A stretch of 64,000 nt of DNA from UBA5336 sp038745855 (lineage in GTDB: Bacteria > Pseudomonadota > Alphaproteobacteria > Caulobacterales > Hyphomonadaceae). The notes beneath the pieces are model-generated. The model worked only from the letters and a program-made list of their open reading frames with translations, searched no databases and was not told the origin of the DNA. The position numbers and the translations under genes are program-made. Shown piece by piece: positions 43,126-52,774 of the stretch. The stretch's first letter is position 1; every line of letters begins with the position of its first letter. The stretch spans positions 12,943-76,942 of the forward strand of contig JBCDLC010000012.1 in NCBI GenBank assembly GCA_038745855.1, read 5' to 3'.

Positions 43126-43890
43126 ATGAGCGACATAGAAATCCTCGCAGGCATGCTCGACGCCGCCGACAGGGTCATCGTTTTCTCGGGCGCTGGCGTC
43201 TCAACCGAAAGCGGCATCCCCGATTTTCGAAGTCCTGGCGGCGTCTGGAGCAAGATGCAGCCAATCTATTTCGATGATTTCGTTCAGAGCCGCGATGCCC
43301 GCCGTGAAGCCTGGACCCGCGTCTTCAATAGGACGGCAGGATGGGTCGGCGCGTCGCCGAATGACGGGCACCGGGTCGTTGCCGAACTGGTCAAGATCGG
43401 AAAGGTCACCGCCGTGATCACACAGAATGTCGACAACCTGCACCAGGATGGCGGCGCCCCTGCTGACAAGGTCATCGAGGTCCATGGCAATGCGACCTAT
43501 GCCAAGTGTCTTCAATGCGGCAAACGCTATGAACTTCACGCCCTCGAGCCCCGCTTCGAGGCTGGGGAAGACTTGACCTGTGACTTTTGCACGGGGCTCC
43601 TGAAGACGGCCACGATTTCGTTTGGCCAGGCCATGCCCGTCGACGAAATGGAGCGCGCAGCGGACGAAGCCGCGAATGCAGATCTCTGCCTCGTGCTCGG
43701 TTCGTCGCTTGTGGTCTATCCTGCTGCGGAGATCCCGCTAATCACGAAGCAAAGCGGCGGAAAGCTCGCCATCATCAACCGCGAGCCGACGGACCAGGAT
43801 CCGGTCGCAGATCTCGTCATGCACATGGAAATTGGAAACAGTCTCAAAGCCGTAGCCCAGCGCCTTGGCTTGCCGGGCAGCGCGCCGTGA
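43126..43890 (+). CDS. Sir2-family NAD-dependent protein deacylase
   Basis: A 254-residue class III sirtuin-like enzyme: removes acyl groups from Lys using NAD. Seen are GAGVSTESGIPDFRSPGG (NAD site), TQNVDNLHQDGG, the catalytic His in EVHGNAT, a Cys4 zinc site (CLQCG and CDFCTG) and GSSLVVYPA. Whether it is a deacetylase or desuccinylase cannot be settled by eye. A GTG two codons upstream is a possible alternative start. Confidence 0.93.
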   Translation: MSDIEILAGMLDAADRVIVFSGAGVSTESGIPDFRSPGGVWSKMQPIYFDDFVQSRDARREAWTRVFNRTAGWVGASPNDGHRVVAELVKIGKVTAVITQNVDNLHQDGGAPADKVIEVHGNATYAKCLQCGKRYELHALEPRFEAGEDLTCDFCTGLLKTATISFGQAMPVDEMERAADEAANADLCLVLGSSLVVYPAAEIPLITKQSGGKLAIINREPTDQDPVADLVMHMEIGNSLKAVAQRLGLPGSAP

Positions 43891-43991
43891 ATTTGTAACA
43901 GTTCTGCTGGTGGACGAATGCGCCGACGATGGGCTACGCGAGTAGGTGTCGTCGCACCTTTGTCTCGTGTGCGTGGGGACCAGGGATCTTC

Positions 43992-45263
43992 ATGACAGCG
44001 GTAAAGTTCGCTCCCGTTTTCGCAGGTCTGTTCGTCCTGTGGCCTCTGCTCGCCGTTCTGGGCGCCCAGGGCTATTCCCCGCTCCTGGCTCTCATGGCGA
44101 TCGGTGGTTTGTCATTCCTGCGCAGGCCCCAATGGACCGCACCCGGCCTCTGGTGGCTAGCCGTGGCCTGGGCCGCCACTTCCTCGGCCTGGGCCATCGA
44201 TAACATAGCCGGCGGCGGTGTCGTTACCGGCGGTTTCGGGTCCGGAGATTTCTCGATCGACGCCACCGCGCTCCGCATCGCGCTCACAGCGCTCTGCATG
44301 AACTTGCTTCTGCTGTCGCTTCGCTCTGTGATGGATGTTCACGGTCCAAATGCGGCGCGCGTTATCCTCGGAACGGGTTTTGTCCACCTGGCGCTCGTCG
44401 CCCTCACGCCGCTGCTGTTCCCGATCATAACAAGCCTCATCTACACCCCTGAGGAGGCCGCCAGCGATGGGCTTCAGAACGCCCTCAGGGCGATCAACGC
44501 ATTCACCCTGATCATGCCGCTGCTCCTCGCTTGGGCCTGGCATACACCGCCGCATATTTCGCGCCGGATTGGCGTTGTGGGATGTGTGATTATCACCATG
44601 CTCAGTGCGGTTGCGATGGGAAATCAGGCCGCTCTCTTGGCGGTCGCGGCTGGACTGGGCGCGATCGGCCTTGTCCGGTTGTTCCCACGATCGGGTTATA
44701 GCATCCTTTTCACTGTCGCCGCAGCGATGGTCCTCGCAGCGCCATTCGTGCTTGGGCGCGTGGCCGGTCTCGCGGCGTCCGCGGGTATCACCCTGCCGGG
44801 CTCGTTCCAATCGAGGGCCTGGAGTTGGCAGGTCGTCTCCGAGAAGATCCAGCTTCAGCCGCTTCTGGGATATGGTTTGGAAGCCAGCGGAGACTGGCGC
44901 GAGACCTATTCTGACTATCCTGACTGGCTCGCCAAGATCGTGGCAGAAGGCGGCGATGAAGCGGCCTGGAGCGTCTATCGCGTTGTCCCCGGACACCCTC
45001 ACAATATGGCGCTAGAGCTTTGGGCCGAGACCGGAATGATCGGCGCTGGAATTGTCGCCTTGGCCCTTCTGGTCACCGGCTTCACCGCGCCGAGGCCGGC
45101 CCGCCTACCACCGGTAACCCGTTATGCGCTCGCCGGCGTTTTCGGAGCAACGCTCGTCTATTTCAACCTCGCCTACAGCCTTTGGAATGAAGCGTTCTGG
45201 TCATCGGTGATGATTGCAGCCGTTGCCAGCGTCATCGTCGGCCGTACGTTCAAACGCCCATGA
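43992..45263 (+). CDS. O-antigen ligase/polymerase-family membrane protein
   Basis: A 423-residue protein with about ten to twelve membrane helices and a large periplasmic loop containing SWQVVSEKIQLQPLLGYG and VVPGHPHNMALELWAETGMIG, the conserved Wzy_C/WaaL region with the active-site-type His. It probably joins or polymerises a surface polysaccharide. It overlaps the GT2 gene as ATGA, forming a two-gene unit. No other O-antigen assembly genes flank it. Confidence 0.85.
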   Translation: MTAVKFAPVFAGLFVLWPLLAVLGAQGYSPLLALMAIGGLSFLRRPQWTAPGLWWLAVAWAATSSAWAIDNIAGGGVVTGGFGSGDFSIDATALRIALTALCMNLLLLSLRSVMDVHGPNAARVILGTGFVHLALVALTPLLFPIITSLIYTPEEAASDGLQNALRAINAFTLIMPLLLAWAWHTPPHISRRIGVVGCVIITMLSAVAMGNQAALLAVAAGLGAIGLVRLFPRSGYSILFTVAAAMVLAAPFVLGRVAGLAASAGITLPGSFQSRAWSWQVVSEKIQLQPLLGYGLEASGDWRETYSDYPDWLAKIVAEGGDEAAWSVYRVVPGHPHNMALELWAETGMIGAGIVALALLVTGFTAPRPARLPPVTRYALAGVFGATLVYFNLAYSLWNEAFWSSVMIAAVASVIVGRTFKRP

Positions 45264-46138
45264 CGGCGAAAGCGGAGCCGGTAGACAGCGCCCAATCTGC
45301 GCCGGTAACGCCAGGGGCTAAACCGGTCGTCTCTGCCATCACTGTGACTTACCACACCGGGCCAAGGCTGAAGGATGCGCTCCATGCGCTTATTCACGAC
45401 CCCCAAGTAAGCGAAGTCATTGTCGTCGATAACGGCAATCCACCCTCGGATGAGGCCTGGCTCAGCACCTTTGCCCAGAGGCATCGGCCGCGCGTCAAGC
45501 TGCTCAAACCGAGCGAAAATCTGGGTTTTGGGCGCGCGTGTAACCTCGGTGCAAGGGCGGCGCGTTATGACCGCCTCCTCTTCATAAATCCCGATGCGAT
45601 AATGAAGCGCGGTGCGATAGTGGCGATGTTAGAGGCCTCAGCCGGGCATTCACTTCCTTGGTTGGTTGGCGGCAGGATCTTTGGGCTAGACGGCAAGGAA
45701 CAGCGTGGTGCGCGTAGACACGAGCTGACCTTGGCGCGCGCCCTCGGCCTTTCGCAGTGGACATTGGAAGCCGCACCGCCCCCATCGGGTCCTATCCCTA
45801 TGGATGTCGTTTCCGGCGCCTTTTTCATGATGGCGAAGGGGGCGTTCCTTGCGCTCGATGGCGGCTTCGATGAGCGCTATTTCCTGCACGTCGAGGATAT
45901 CGATCTTTGCCGCCGTGTCAGGGAAGCAGGCGGTACGGTGGTCTACCAACCAAACGCTGGCGCCATGCACGAGGGATCCACAGCGGACATGCCGAGCCCC
46001 CAGGTTGCAGCCTTTAAGGCCGAAAGCCTGGTCTACTACTTCCGTAAATTCGCGCGCGGTCCGGCATCGAAACTGGCCAATTTCTTTGTCCTGCCCCTGA
46101 TGGCCTGGGCCGTCAGGCGCCGAAGCCGTTTGGGTTAG
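45260..46138 (+). CDS. Family 2 glycosyltransferase (rhamnosyltransferase-like)
   Basis: A 292-residue GT-A-fold enzyme: VSAITVTYHTGP start, VIVVDNGNPPS, ENLGFGRACNLGA, the metal-binding FINPDA, and SGAFFMMAKGAFLALDGGFDERYFLHVEDIDLCRR with the catalytic-region acids. This pattern is close to WbbL-like rhamnosyltransferases. It overlaps the O-antigen ligase gene at its start, and its stop overlaps the convergent glmM stop by 4 bp. Confidence 0.9.
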   Translation: MTAKAEPVDSAQSAPVTPGAKPVVSAITVTYHTGPRLKDALHALIHDPQVSEVIVVDNGNPPSDEAWLSTFAQRHRPRVKLLKPSENLGFGRACNLGARAARYDRLLFINPDAIMKRGAIVAMLEASAGHSLPWLVGGRIFGLDGKEQRGARRHELTLARALGLSQWTLEAAPPPSGPIPMDVVSGAFFMMAKGAFLALDGGFDERYFLHVEDIDLCRRVREAGGTVVYQPNAGAMHEGSTADMPSPQVAAFKAESLVYYFRKFARGPASKLANFFVLPLMAWAVRRRSRLG

Positions 46139-47499
46139 GCCCCCCGCTCGGCGACGGCTTTCACGGCCGCAACCACCCTCTCCAAGGCAGCAGCCATTTC
46201 CGCCGCATTGAGCGCTTCGGCCATGACCCGGATCTTCGGCTCGGTTCCTGATTTGCGGACAACGAGGCGCCCGGCTTCCCCGAGGCCGGCCTCGACATCC
46301 TTGATGACCGACTGGACGCCTGGGTCATCCAGCGGGTTTGCGCCGGCAAAGCGAATATTCTCCAGCGCTTGCGGCGCTGGCTCAAATACTGAGGCAACTT
46401 CAGAGACCGCCCCGCCCCGAGCGTTCGCGATCGCAAGGACCTGCACCGCTGCCAGTAGGCCGTCGCCGGTCGTGCCATGGTCGAGCATGACAATATGGCC
46501 AGACGGCTCGCCGCCGAGGGCGTATCCTCCTGCCCGCATCGCTTCCACCACATGCTTGTCCCCCACAGGCGTCCGCAGCATCGACACGCCTAAGCCTCGC
46601 AGGTGCCGCTCAAGCCCCAGATTGGACATCACCGTCGCCACCACCGTTTCGCCGGTGAGCAATCCCCTTTCCTTCAGGTGCCCCGCAAGCAGACCGATCA
46701 ACTGGTCTCCGTCGACGGTTTCCCCGCGCTCATCGACCATGATCAAGCGGTCCCCGTCTCCGTCGAGCGCGAGACCGGCATGAGCGCCAAACGCCCTCAC
46801 GGCCTTGGCGAGAGCCGCTGGATGGGTCGATCCCACCTGGTCGTTGATGTTCTGTCCGTTCGGTGCGCAACCGATGGTCCGAACTGTGGCGCTGAGGCGC
46901 CGCAAGACATAGGGCGCGATGTCGAAGCCCGCACCGTGGGCGCCGTCCAGCACGACCGACAGTCCTGCCAGAGACGCACCTTCGGGCAGGCTTTTGATCA
47001 TTGCGTCAGCATAGCTGGCCCGCACATCGATGCTCGGATCCGGGCCGACCGCGCCGGTGTGCGTAGGGCCCTCGGCCAGGTCTTGGAATGAGGAACCAAT
47101 TGCTCTTTCAATCGCCAATTCGTTAGCTTCGGACAATTTGAAACCGTCGGCGCCGAAGAACTTCAGCCCATTGTCCCCCGCCGGATTGTGGGAGGCGGTC
47201 ACCATCACCCCGAATTGTGCGCCATGTTCCTGCACTGCGCGGGACAGGGCTGGCGTCGGCAGAATACCCAGGAGAACGACATCAAGCCCCAGATTTGCGA
47301 ACGCAGCCGCCAGTATGTCCGCAATCGCCGGTCCCGACTGCCTCGTGTCGATCCCTATGACGACACGGTCGCCAGCATGAACGGACGGAACCAGAACTCC
47401 TGCTGCGGCCAGCCCGATGCGGAGCAGCTGCGGTGGAGAAAGGGGGCCGTCACCAACCCTTCCGCGAATGCCATCGGTGCCGAAAAAGCCGTTACTCAT
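46135..47499 (-). CDS. glmM: Phosphoglucosamine mutase
   Basis: Interconverts glucosamine-6-P and glucosamine-1-P for UDP-GlcNAc, feeding peptidoglycan and LPS. The 454-residue protein begins GFFGTDGIRGRVG, has the phosphoserine motif TASHNP near residue 102, the metal loop DGDGDRLI, the sugar-binding GGEPSGHI and the C-terminal KSGTEPKIRVMAE. ATG 47499 overlaps the stop of the upstream small gene (ATGA). Confidence 0.96.
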   Translation of the reverse strand: MSNGFFGTDGIRGRVGDGPLSPPQLLRIGLAAAGVLVPSVHAGDRVVIGIDTRQSGPAIADILAAAFANLGLDVVLLGILPTPALSRAVQEHGAQFGVMVTASHNPAGDNGLKFFGADGFKLSEANELAIERAIGSSFQDLAEGPTHTGAVGPDPSIDVRASYADAMIKSLPEGASLAGLSVVLDGAHGAGFDIAPYVLRRLSATVRTIGCAPNGQNINDQVGSTHPAALAKAVRAFGAHAGLALDGDGDRLIMVDERGETVDGDQLIGLLAGHLKERGLLTGETVVATVMSNLGLERHLRGLGVSMLRTPVGDKHVVEAMRAGGYALGGEPSGHIVMLDHGTTGDGLLAAVQVLAIANARGGAVSEVASVFEPAPQALENIRFAGANPLDDPGVQSVIKDVEAGLGEAGRLVVRKSGTEPKIRVMAEALNAAEMAAALERVVAAVKAVAERGA

Positions 47500-47960
47500 A
47501 GGCAATCCCCTGTCTGAACAGCCAGCAATAGCCACTCGCTGGGCACGATGCATCCCTTGAGCTGGGACTCGTGGAACGGCGGACGTTCACAGATCTGGCG
47601 TGGATCGAGGCTCAGCGCGGGCAGATCGGGTTGCCCACCATGTTGAAGCATTATCCGCGCGGTCTCATTCATGCGCCAGGCATGGGCCGCCGCAATGGAT
47701 GGCAGTGCAGCAGCATCCAGCCCTTCCGGTAGGACGATGACGACCCCGTCCTGGTCATCGGTGATCAGCAGCGCCCCCCGCGCCCGGGCCGCGCCGTCTT
47801 CGGTGCAGAGTATGGCGGGGGCGAGCACGGGGAAGCCATCCGCCTCCTGCACGTGACGAAGCGTATCAAGGATTGCCGGCGGTTCACCATTGGCCCTGGG
47901 AACGAGCACCGAAGGGTCTGAATAGGCGTCGATAACAAAGAGGCGCGGACGGCGGGGCAT
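47496..47960 (-). CDS. Hypothetical protein coupled to glmM
   Basis: A 154-residue protein beginning MPRRPRLFVIDAYSDPSVL, with alternating hydrophobic segments (GALLITDDQDGVVIVLPEG) and no signal peptide. I do not recognise a family. Its stop overlaps the glmM start by 4 nt, so it is probably co-translated with glmM. The upstream gap (47961-48049) separates it from the MBOAT-like gene on the same strand. Confidence 0.55.
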   Translation of the reverse strand: MPRRPRLFVIDAYSDPSVLVPRANGEPPAILDTLRHVQEADGFPVLAPAILCTEDGAARARGALLITDDQDGVVIVLPEGLDAAALPSIAAAHAWRMNETARIMLQHGGQPDLPALSLDPRQICERPPFHESQLKGCIVPSEWLLLAVQTGDCL

Positions 47961-48049
47961 CCGCGGTGTTTATCCCCCCAGTGCGTAGCAGCAAACCGTT
48001 ATGAGCTACTAAGAACAGAGCCATCGCGTCGAACCCTTCCGTCGCCGTT

Positions 48050-49441
48050 TCAGGCCAGTCCGGCGAGCTTTCCAAGCGGGAAGAATGCAAGCGCGAGGGC
48101 AACCATCGCCCCTAATCCGGCCCAGTACATCACCGGTGTCCTCAGTCCTGAATGCACGTCCGGTGATGGCAGCCGGCCGGACCCGAGCCAATACGCAGTA
48201 GTGAGCAGTATGGGGGCAGACCAGACTGTCCAGCCAAGCGCGTTTGGGCCCCCCGTCCGCTCTCCCAAGAGAGCGGCCATCATTGCCATTGCGTCCGCCA
48301 GCGTCTCGCTGCGCAATAGGGGCATGGCAAACACAATGATTGCCATCGTCGCCGCTATCCCCACCGGTTGAGGGAGTGTGATGTCCGGATCCCTGAACAG
48401 GAATTGGTGCAGGATCGTCATGATGGTCAGCATGATGATCCACGCCGGAAGAAGACTTGTCCCCATGGCCCAAAAGACGCCGAGCGTCCCGACAGCGACC
48501 AGGGGTTGATAGTGAACGGGATCGTTGGGGCGCACCTCTGCCAAAGGGCGCGTGACGTAGTCCGTCGCCCATGCGGTTAGCGTTGGGTGCACGCGGGTCA
48601 CGGCATCCCTGAGGTTTGGCGCGCCGATCGGGAACCGAAACGGATCCGGGATCGCGAACCCTAAGGCGCGGGCCACACCGACAGAGATGAGTGCGCACCC
48701 GCAAACATCGAAGAAGACCTGCGCACCGACGGCGAGACTTGCGCCGAACACCGCAAGGTTGGTCCACTCGCCAGGATCAGCAAACACTGGATCCGTGGTC
48801 CGCCCGAAATGGTCCGCCAAAACCACCTTAAAGACAAACCCGACGGCGAGGGCCCGCAAGGCCGCATTGGCTTGGTTTCGTGAAAGCTGTTTGGGCGCCT
48901 TCAGCTGGTTGAACAAGGCCGCTGCGGGCATGATCGGTCCCGCTGCTAGTCCAGGAAAGAACAGGATGAACGATGCCACCTGGCGAAGGGTCCGCGCAGG
49001 ACGCACGTCTCCCCAGTGAACATCGACGCAATACCGGATCGCCTGCAATACTGGAATCGTTAGGCCGATGGGGACGAGCAGCGTCAACATCGGCCAAGAC
49101 GGCTCAAACCCCTGCCGCGCGAAAAGCGCGACGAGGCTCGCCCCGAAGAAGCCCATGGCCTTTAGAGCCAAGAGCGTCCCCAAAGCCCCTCCCAAGCCGG
49201 CAAACAACCAGTCTCGCCGCTCGGGCGCATCGCTTTCCCATCGCTCCGTTTGGCGTGCCGTCGCCCAGGTGACCCACGATAGCCCCAGCAGCAGCCCAAG
49301 AAGCCGCACATCCCAAAGGGCAAGACCGAGCAGGGTCACCACTAGGACCAGGTCCCTTTGCTGCAACGGATTGCGCAGCCGCCAGTAGAGGCACATCGCG
49401 AGAAGCACGAGCAGTCCCATGACAACCGTCAGCGTGCTCAT
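48050..49441 (-). CDS. MBOAT-like polytopic membrane protein, active site apparently degenerate
   Basis: A 463-residue protein with many membrane helices, paired with an SGNH-type protein as AlgI/DltB/PatA acyltransferases are. The MBOAT core RRWHISLSxWxRDY appears as TRVHPTLTAWATDY, and the essential GLWHG is replaced by GVFWAMG (Ala near residue 325 where His is expected); a second His is kept in TILHQFLF. It may be a diverged acyl-transporting partner without normal catalysis, or the alignment may be off. The start overlaps the upstream gene's stop as ATGA. Confidence 0.6.
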   Translation of the reverse strand: MSTLTVVMGLLVLLAMCLYWRLRNPLQQRDLVLVVTLLGLALWDVRLLGLLLGLSWVTWATARQTERWESDAPERRDWLFAGLGGALGTLLALKAMGFFGASLVALFARQGFEPSWPMLTLLVPIGLTIPVLQAIRYCVDVHWGDVRPARTLRQVASFILFFPGLAAGPIMPAAALFNQLKAPKQLSRNQANAALRALAVGFVFKVVLADHFGRTTDPVFADPGEWTNLAVFGASLAVGAQVFFDVCGCALISVGVARALGFAIPDPFRFPIGAPNLRDAVTRVHPTLTAWATDYVTRPLAEVRPNDPVHYQPLVAVGTLGVFWAMGTSLLPAWIIMLTIMTILHQFLFRDPDITLPQPVGIAATMAIIVFAMPLLRSETLADAMAMMAALLGERTGGPNALGWTVWSAPILLTTAYWLGSGRLPSPDVHSGLRTPVMYWAGLGAMVALALAFFPLGKLAGLA

Positions 49442-50580
49442 GGCGTGCGCCCCGGCTCCGGCACCAGCGCGCCTCGGGTGTCGTCCACGCCGGCAATGGT
49501 TTGCCGCTCCAGCAGCGCATCCGCAATCCTGTCTGCGAGCCATCGCGCATAGACGCCGGCGCCGTCATCCAGCAGGTGATCGGCATCCAGCCAAACGGGC
49601 TGGTCGAGGTCTTGCAATAGAGCCGGATCGTTTGGAGGGATGCAAAGCGATCCCCGCAGTTCCTTCGTGCAGAGGCTTGCGGCACGCGTTCGTTGCACCG
49701 GATTGATGACGGGCGGCAGGTAATACGCCACCTGGCGAACACCCCGGGCGCTTAGCGCATTTCGCTGCCGCTGGCGCGTTTCGCTGCCGCTGGAAATCTC
49801 TGCCAAAGCGCGCGCACCAATTCTTAGCGACAGCCCCTCGCTTCGGTCATTGGCATCCAAGCCCGGTTGAAGCGCGTCCTCGTATCCCGTTCCTGGCCTG
49901 TAGGCCGGAACTTCTCCTGCACGGGCCTCGACCTCGCCGCGAGACAGCAGGCCAAAATTCCAGCCGTTCATCAACCCATGCACGAGCGTCGCCGCACGCA
50001 AGCGCTCGCAAGACCATTCCGTACAGGGCGTGCGCCCGTCATCGGCAATCGCCCGCAGGGCCGTTGGCAAGTCGTAATGCTCGATCGCACGCGGACTGAA
50101 CGGCTTATCGGTAATGAGGTCGAGCGGGCCAACCGCAACCGCCTCTGCGATCTCAACGAAAACGATGTCGGGCAAACGTCCTGCACGGTCAATGAACTCT
50201 GCAAGGTGCGCCTCCCGCTCCTCAAGGGAGGCCGCTTCCAGGCTTAGATTGATCGCCCGATGGGGCACGCCCGACGCCCGAAGCGCGACCGTCAACCGCG
50301 TATCATCAATGCCCCGTCTCGAAAGACTCGTGCCGGTAAACACCATAACAGGCGCCGGATCCCGCTGCGCCAGGTCCACGGCCCGGTTCACGATCCTGTC
50401 GAATTCGGACACGCGCCCGAACCCAATGGCCTCCGTGACAATCCGCAGCGCGAGCGCTGTGACCAACGCCCCCAAGCTGAACGATATCACCGCCAAAACC
50501 GCAGATGTGGACTTCGGGAAGCGGACAAGGTGGGCAATCACGAGCGCCAGACCGGCTGCCAGCAAGATAACCCAGTGCAT
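49438..50580 (-). CDS. Membrane-anchored SGNH-like protein (AlgJ/DltD-like partner)
   Basis: A 380-residue protein with two N-terminal membrane helices (about 3-18 and 27-48) and a periplasmic domain. VMVFTGTSLSRRGI resembles block I of SGNH hydrolases (G-x-S), and DADHLLDDGAGVYARWLADRI near the C-terminus fits block V with its Asp-His pair. Such proteins finish O-acyl transfer to polysaccharide, teichoic acid or peptidoglycan together with an MBOAT protein, which is encoded immediately downstream in a 4-nt overlap. GGAGG lies 8 nt before ATG 50580. Confidence 0.65.
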   Translation of the reverse strand: MHWVILLAAGLALVIAHLVRFPKSTSAVLAVISFSLGALVTALALRIVTEAIGFGRVSEFDRIVNRAVDLAQRDPAPVMVFTGTSLSRRGIDDTRLTVALRASGVPHRAINLSLEAASLEEREAHLAEFIDRAGRLPDIVFVEIAEAVAVGPLDLITDKPFSPRAIEHYDLPTALRAIADDGRTPCTEWSCERLRAATLVHGLMNGWNFGLLSRGEVEARAGEVPAYRPGTGYEDALQPGLDANDRSEGLSLRIGARALAEISSGSETRQRQRNALSARGVRQVAYYLPPVINPVQRTRAASLCTKELRGSLCIPPNDPALLQDLDQPVWLDADHLLDDGAGVYARWLADRIADALLERQTIAGVDDTRGALVPEPGRTP

Positions 50581-50685
50581 CTGCACCGCCTCCACAGATC
50601 GTTGCCATCGCGTGGCCCGATCTGGGCCAGCGATGTCCGGTGTCTGCTTTTGGTGGCAAGAGCCCTGCCAACAGGGGGCGAAGCG

Positions 50686-51180
50686 CTACCAGAGCGGGGT
50701 GTCGTCGGGCGCAGAAGCCTTGGCGAGCTTTTCCATCAATTCATGGAGCGCCCTGAGGTCTTCTGGCGAAAAGTCTTCGAGAAGACGCGCTTCGTAGGCC
50801 TGCGCCAGCGGTACGATTTCCCTGTAAATCCGTTGCCCCGACGGCGTCAGCGACAAACGGCTGGCCCGCCGATCTGCTGTATCGGCCTTCCGGTGAACAT
50901 GACCCATTGCCTCCAACCCCGAGACCGCTCGGCTCACGGCGACCTTGTCCATCGCTGTTCGGGCCGTCAATTCGCGCCCGGTCAAGCCAGGCGTTTCACC
51001 GAGCACGGCCATACAGCGCCACTGCCAGATGTTCAGCCCGAATCGGTTCTCGTAGGTGACCGCAATCGCTGAGGAGATCGTGTTTGAAAGCACCGACAGT
51101 CGAAACGGCAGGAAATCGCCCAGTCGGAGCGGATTTGAGTCTGGAATGCTGGCGGTTTGCGAAGGCACAGTCTTGGACAT
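50686..51180 (-). CDS. MarR-family transcriptional regulator
   Basis: A 164-residue winged-helix regulator. The DNA-binding region reads GLTGRELTARTAMDKVAVSRAVSGLEAMGHVHRKADTADRRA in pattern, with the DxRxx wing typical of MarR, flanked by dimerising helices. It is divergent from the CoA-transferase genes with 159 bp between, so it may regulate them; a TATAAT-like element lies at 51265-51270. Confidence 0.9.
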   Translation of the reverse strand: MSKTVPSQTASIPDSNPLRLGDFLPFRLSVLSNTISSAIAVTYENRFGLNIWQWRCMAVLGETPGLTGRELTARTAMDKVAVSRAVSGLEAMGHVHRKADTADRRASRLSLTPSGQRIYREIVPLAQAYEARLLEDFSPEDLRALHELMEKLAKASAPDDTPLW

Positions 51181-51339
51181 GTGTCACACTATACGCGCCA
51201 ATCGGCGTGGGTCGAAGGTTGCCCGCTTCGGCGCGAAAAGCAGGCGCCCTCTCTCCCCCTAATGTATAATTGCGGCAGGTGCGAAATTGCTGCAGATAGA
51301 CAGCTCTGGGCGAGCCCGTTGCAGAACACAGAGGCGTGT

Positions 51340-52047
51340 ATGGCAAACAAGATCTATCCCGATGCGGATGCTGCTCTCGATGGGCTGCTCTTCGATGGCA
51401 TGACCATCATGTCCGGAGGCTTCGGCCTCTGCGGCATTCCCGAATTATGCATTGCCGCCCTTGTTCGAGCCGGCACCTCCAACCTCACGGTCATATCGAA
51501 CAATGCCGGAGTTGACGGGTTCGGTCTTGGTCTCCTGCTCGAAAGCCGACAGATCAAGCGTATGGTTTCCTCCTACGTGGGCGAGAACCGCGAATTCGAG
51601 CGGCAATACCTGGCCGGGGAGCTGGAGCTGGAATTCAATCCCCAGGGCACCCTGGCCGAGCGCTGCCGGGCTGGCGGCGCCGGAATTCCTGGCTTCTACA
51701 CTCGAACAGGCGTCGGTACCCTCGTTGCCGAGGGGAAGGAGCACCGTGAGTTTAACGGGCACACCCACATCCTAGAAACCGGCCTGGTGGCCGATATTGC
51801 CATCGTCAAGGCATGGAAGGGCGATGCCCAAGGCAATCTCATTTATCGAAAGACGGCTCGGAACTTTAATCCCGACATGGCGACAGCCGGGAAAGTCACG
51901 ATTGCCGAAGTTGAGGAACTCGTGCCGGTCGGCAGCCTCGACCCCAACCAGATCCACACGCCCGGAATTTTCATCCAACGCATGATCCAGGGTGAACACG
52001 AAAAACGGATCGAGCAGAAAACGGTCCGCAAGATGGAGGCCGAGTGA
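51340..52047 (+). CDS. scoA: 3-oxoacid CoA-transferase subunit A
   Basis: Alpha subunit of a class I CoA-transferase, most like succinyl-CoA:3-ketoacid transferase, which activates acetoacetate for ketone-body or PHB use. The 235-residue protein shows DGMTIMSGGFGLCGIPE near residue 20, SNNAGVDGFGLG and ELEFNPQGTLAERCRAGGAGIPGFYT-type segments. AGAGG precedes ATG 51340. The stop shares a base with the scoB start (TGATG). Confidence 0.93.
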   Translation: MANKIYPDADAALDGLLFDGMTIMSGGFGLCGIPELCIAALVRAGTSNLTVISNNAGVDGFGLGLLLESRQIKRMVSSYVGENREFERQYLAGELELEFNPQGTLAERCRAGGAGIPGFYTRTGVGTLVAEGKEHREFNGHTHILETGLVADIAIVKAWKGDAQGNLIYRKTARNFNPDMATAGKVTIAEVEELVPVGSLDPNQIHTPGIFIQRMIQGEHEKRIEQKTVRKMEAE

Positions 52048-52676
52048 TGGCTTGGACACGCGATGACATGGCGGCCAAGGCAGCAACCGAGCTGCAGGAC
52101 GGATTCTACGTGAACCTAGGCATCGGCATTCCCACGCTCGTGGCCAATCACATCCCCGCCGGGGTCGATGTCACGCTGCAGTCGGAAAACGGCATGCTCG
52201 GCATGGGGCCATTCCCGTTCGAAGGGGACGAAGACCCCGACCTGATCAATGCCGGCAAGCAAACCATTACCACGCTCGACCGGTCGTCCTTCTTTTCGTC
52301 GTCGACATCGTTTTCGATGATTCGGGGCGGGCACATCGACCTGGCCATCCTCGGCGCCATGGAAGTGGCTGAAAACGGGGATCTCGCAAACTGGATGATC
52401 CCTGGAAAGCTCGTGAAGGGCATGGGCGGCGCCATGGATCTGGTTGCCGGTGTGAAACGCGTTGTCGTGGTCATGGACCACACGAACAAGCGCGGGGAAA
52501 CCAAGGTTCTGAAAGCCTGCACCCTCCCCCTCACCGGACAGGGCGTTGTTGAACGGATCATCACAAATCTCGGTGTGTTCGACGTGGTGGAAGGCGGGTT
52601 GAAGCTGGTTGAGCTTGCCCCGGGCGTCTCGCATGGTGACGTGGTCTCCCAGACTGAAGCGACGCTGGTGGATTAG
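52047..52676 (+). CDS. scoB: 3-oxoacid CoA-transferase subunit B
   Basis: Beta subunit with the catalytic Glu in the SENGMLGMGPFP motif (about residue 50), which forms the CoA thioester intermediate. The 209-residue protein also has GYVNLGIGIPT-like YVNLGIGIPTLVAN and the C-terminal FDVVEGGLKLVELAPG. GGAGG lies 7 nt before the ATG, inside scoA. Together the two genes encode the complete enzyme. Confidence 0.94.
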   Translation: MAWTRDDMAAKAATELQDGFYVNLGIGIPTLVANHIPAGVDVTLQSENGMLGMGPFPFEGDEDPDLINAGKQTITTLDRSSFFSSSTSFSMIRGGHIDLAILGAMEVAENGDLANWMIPGKLVKGMGGAMDLVAGVKRVVVVMDHTNKRGETKVLKACTLPLTGQGVVERIITNLGVFDVVEGGLKLVELAPGVSHGDVVSQTEATLVD

Positions 52677-52774
52677 GGATTGGCGTCGGGGGTGGCTATG
52701 CCAATGCAAAAGAGCAGACGATGCCAGGACTTCGCGATTGATGCTCCGAGTGATTTCGCGCGAGAGGATCCGCT

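Noticed and set aside
44157..45002. A 281-codon minus-strand frame
   Set aside because: Antisense to the O-antigen ligase gene; very polar composition with no recognisable motif.
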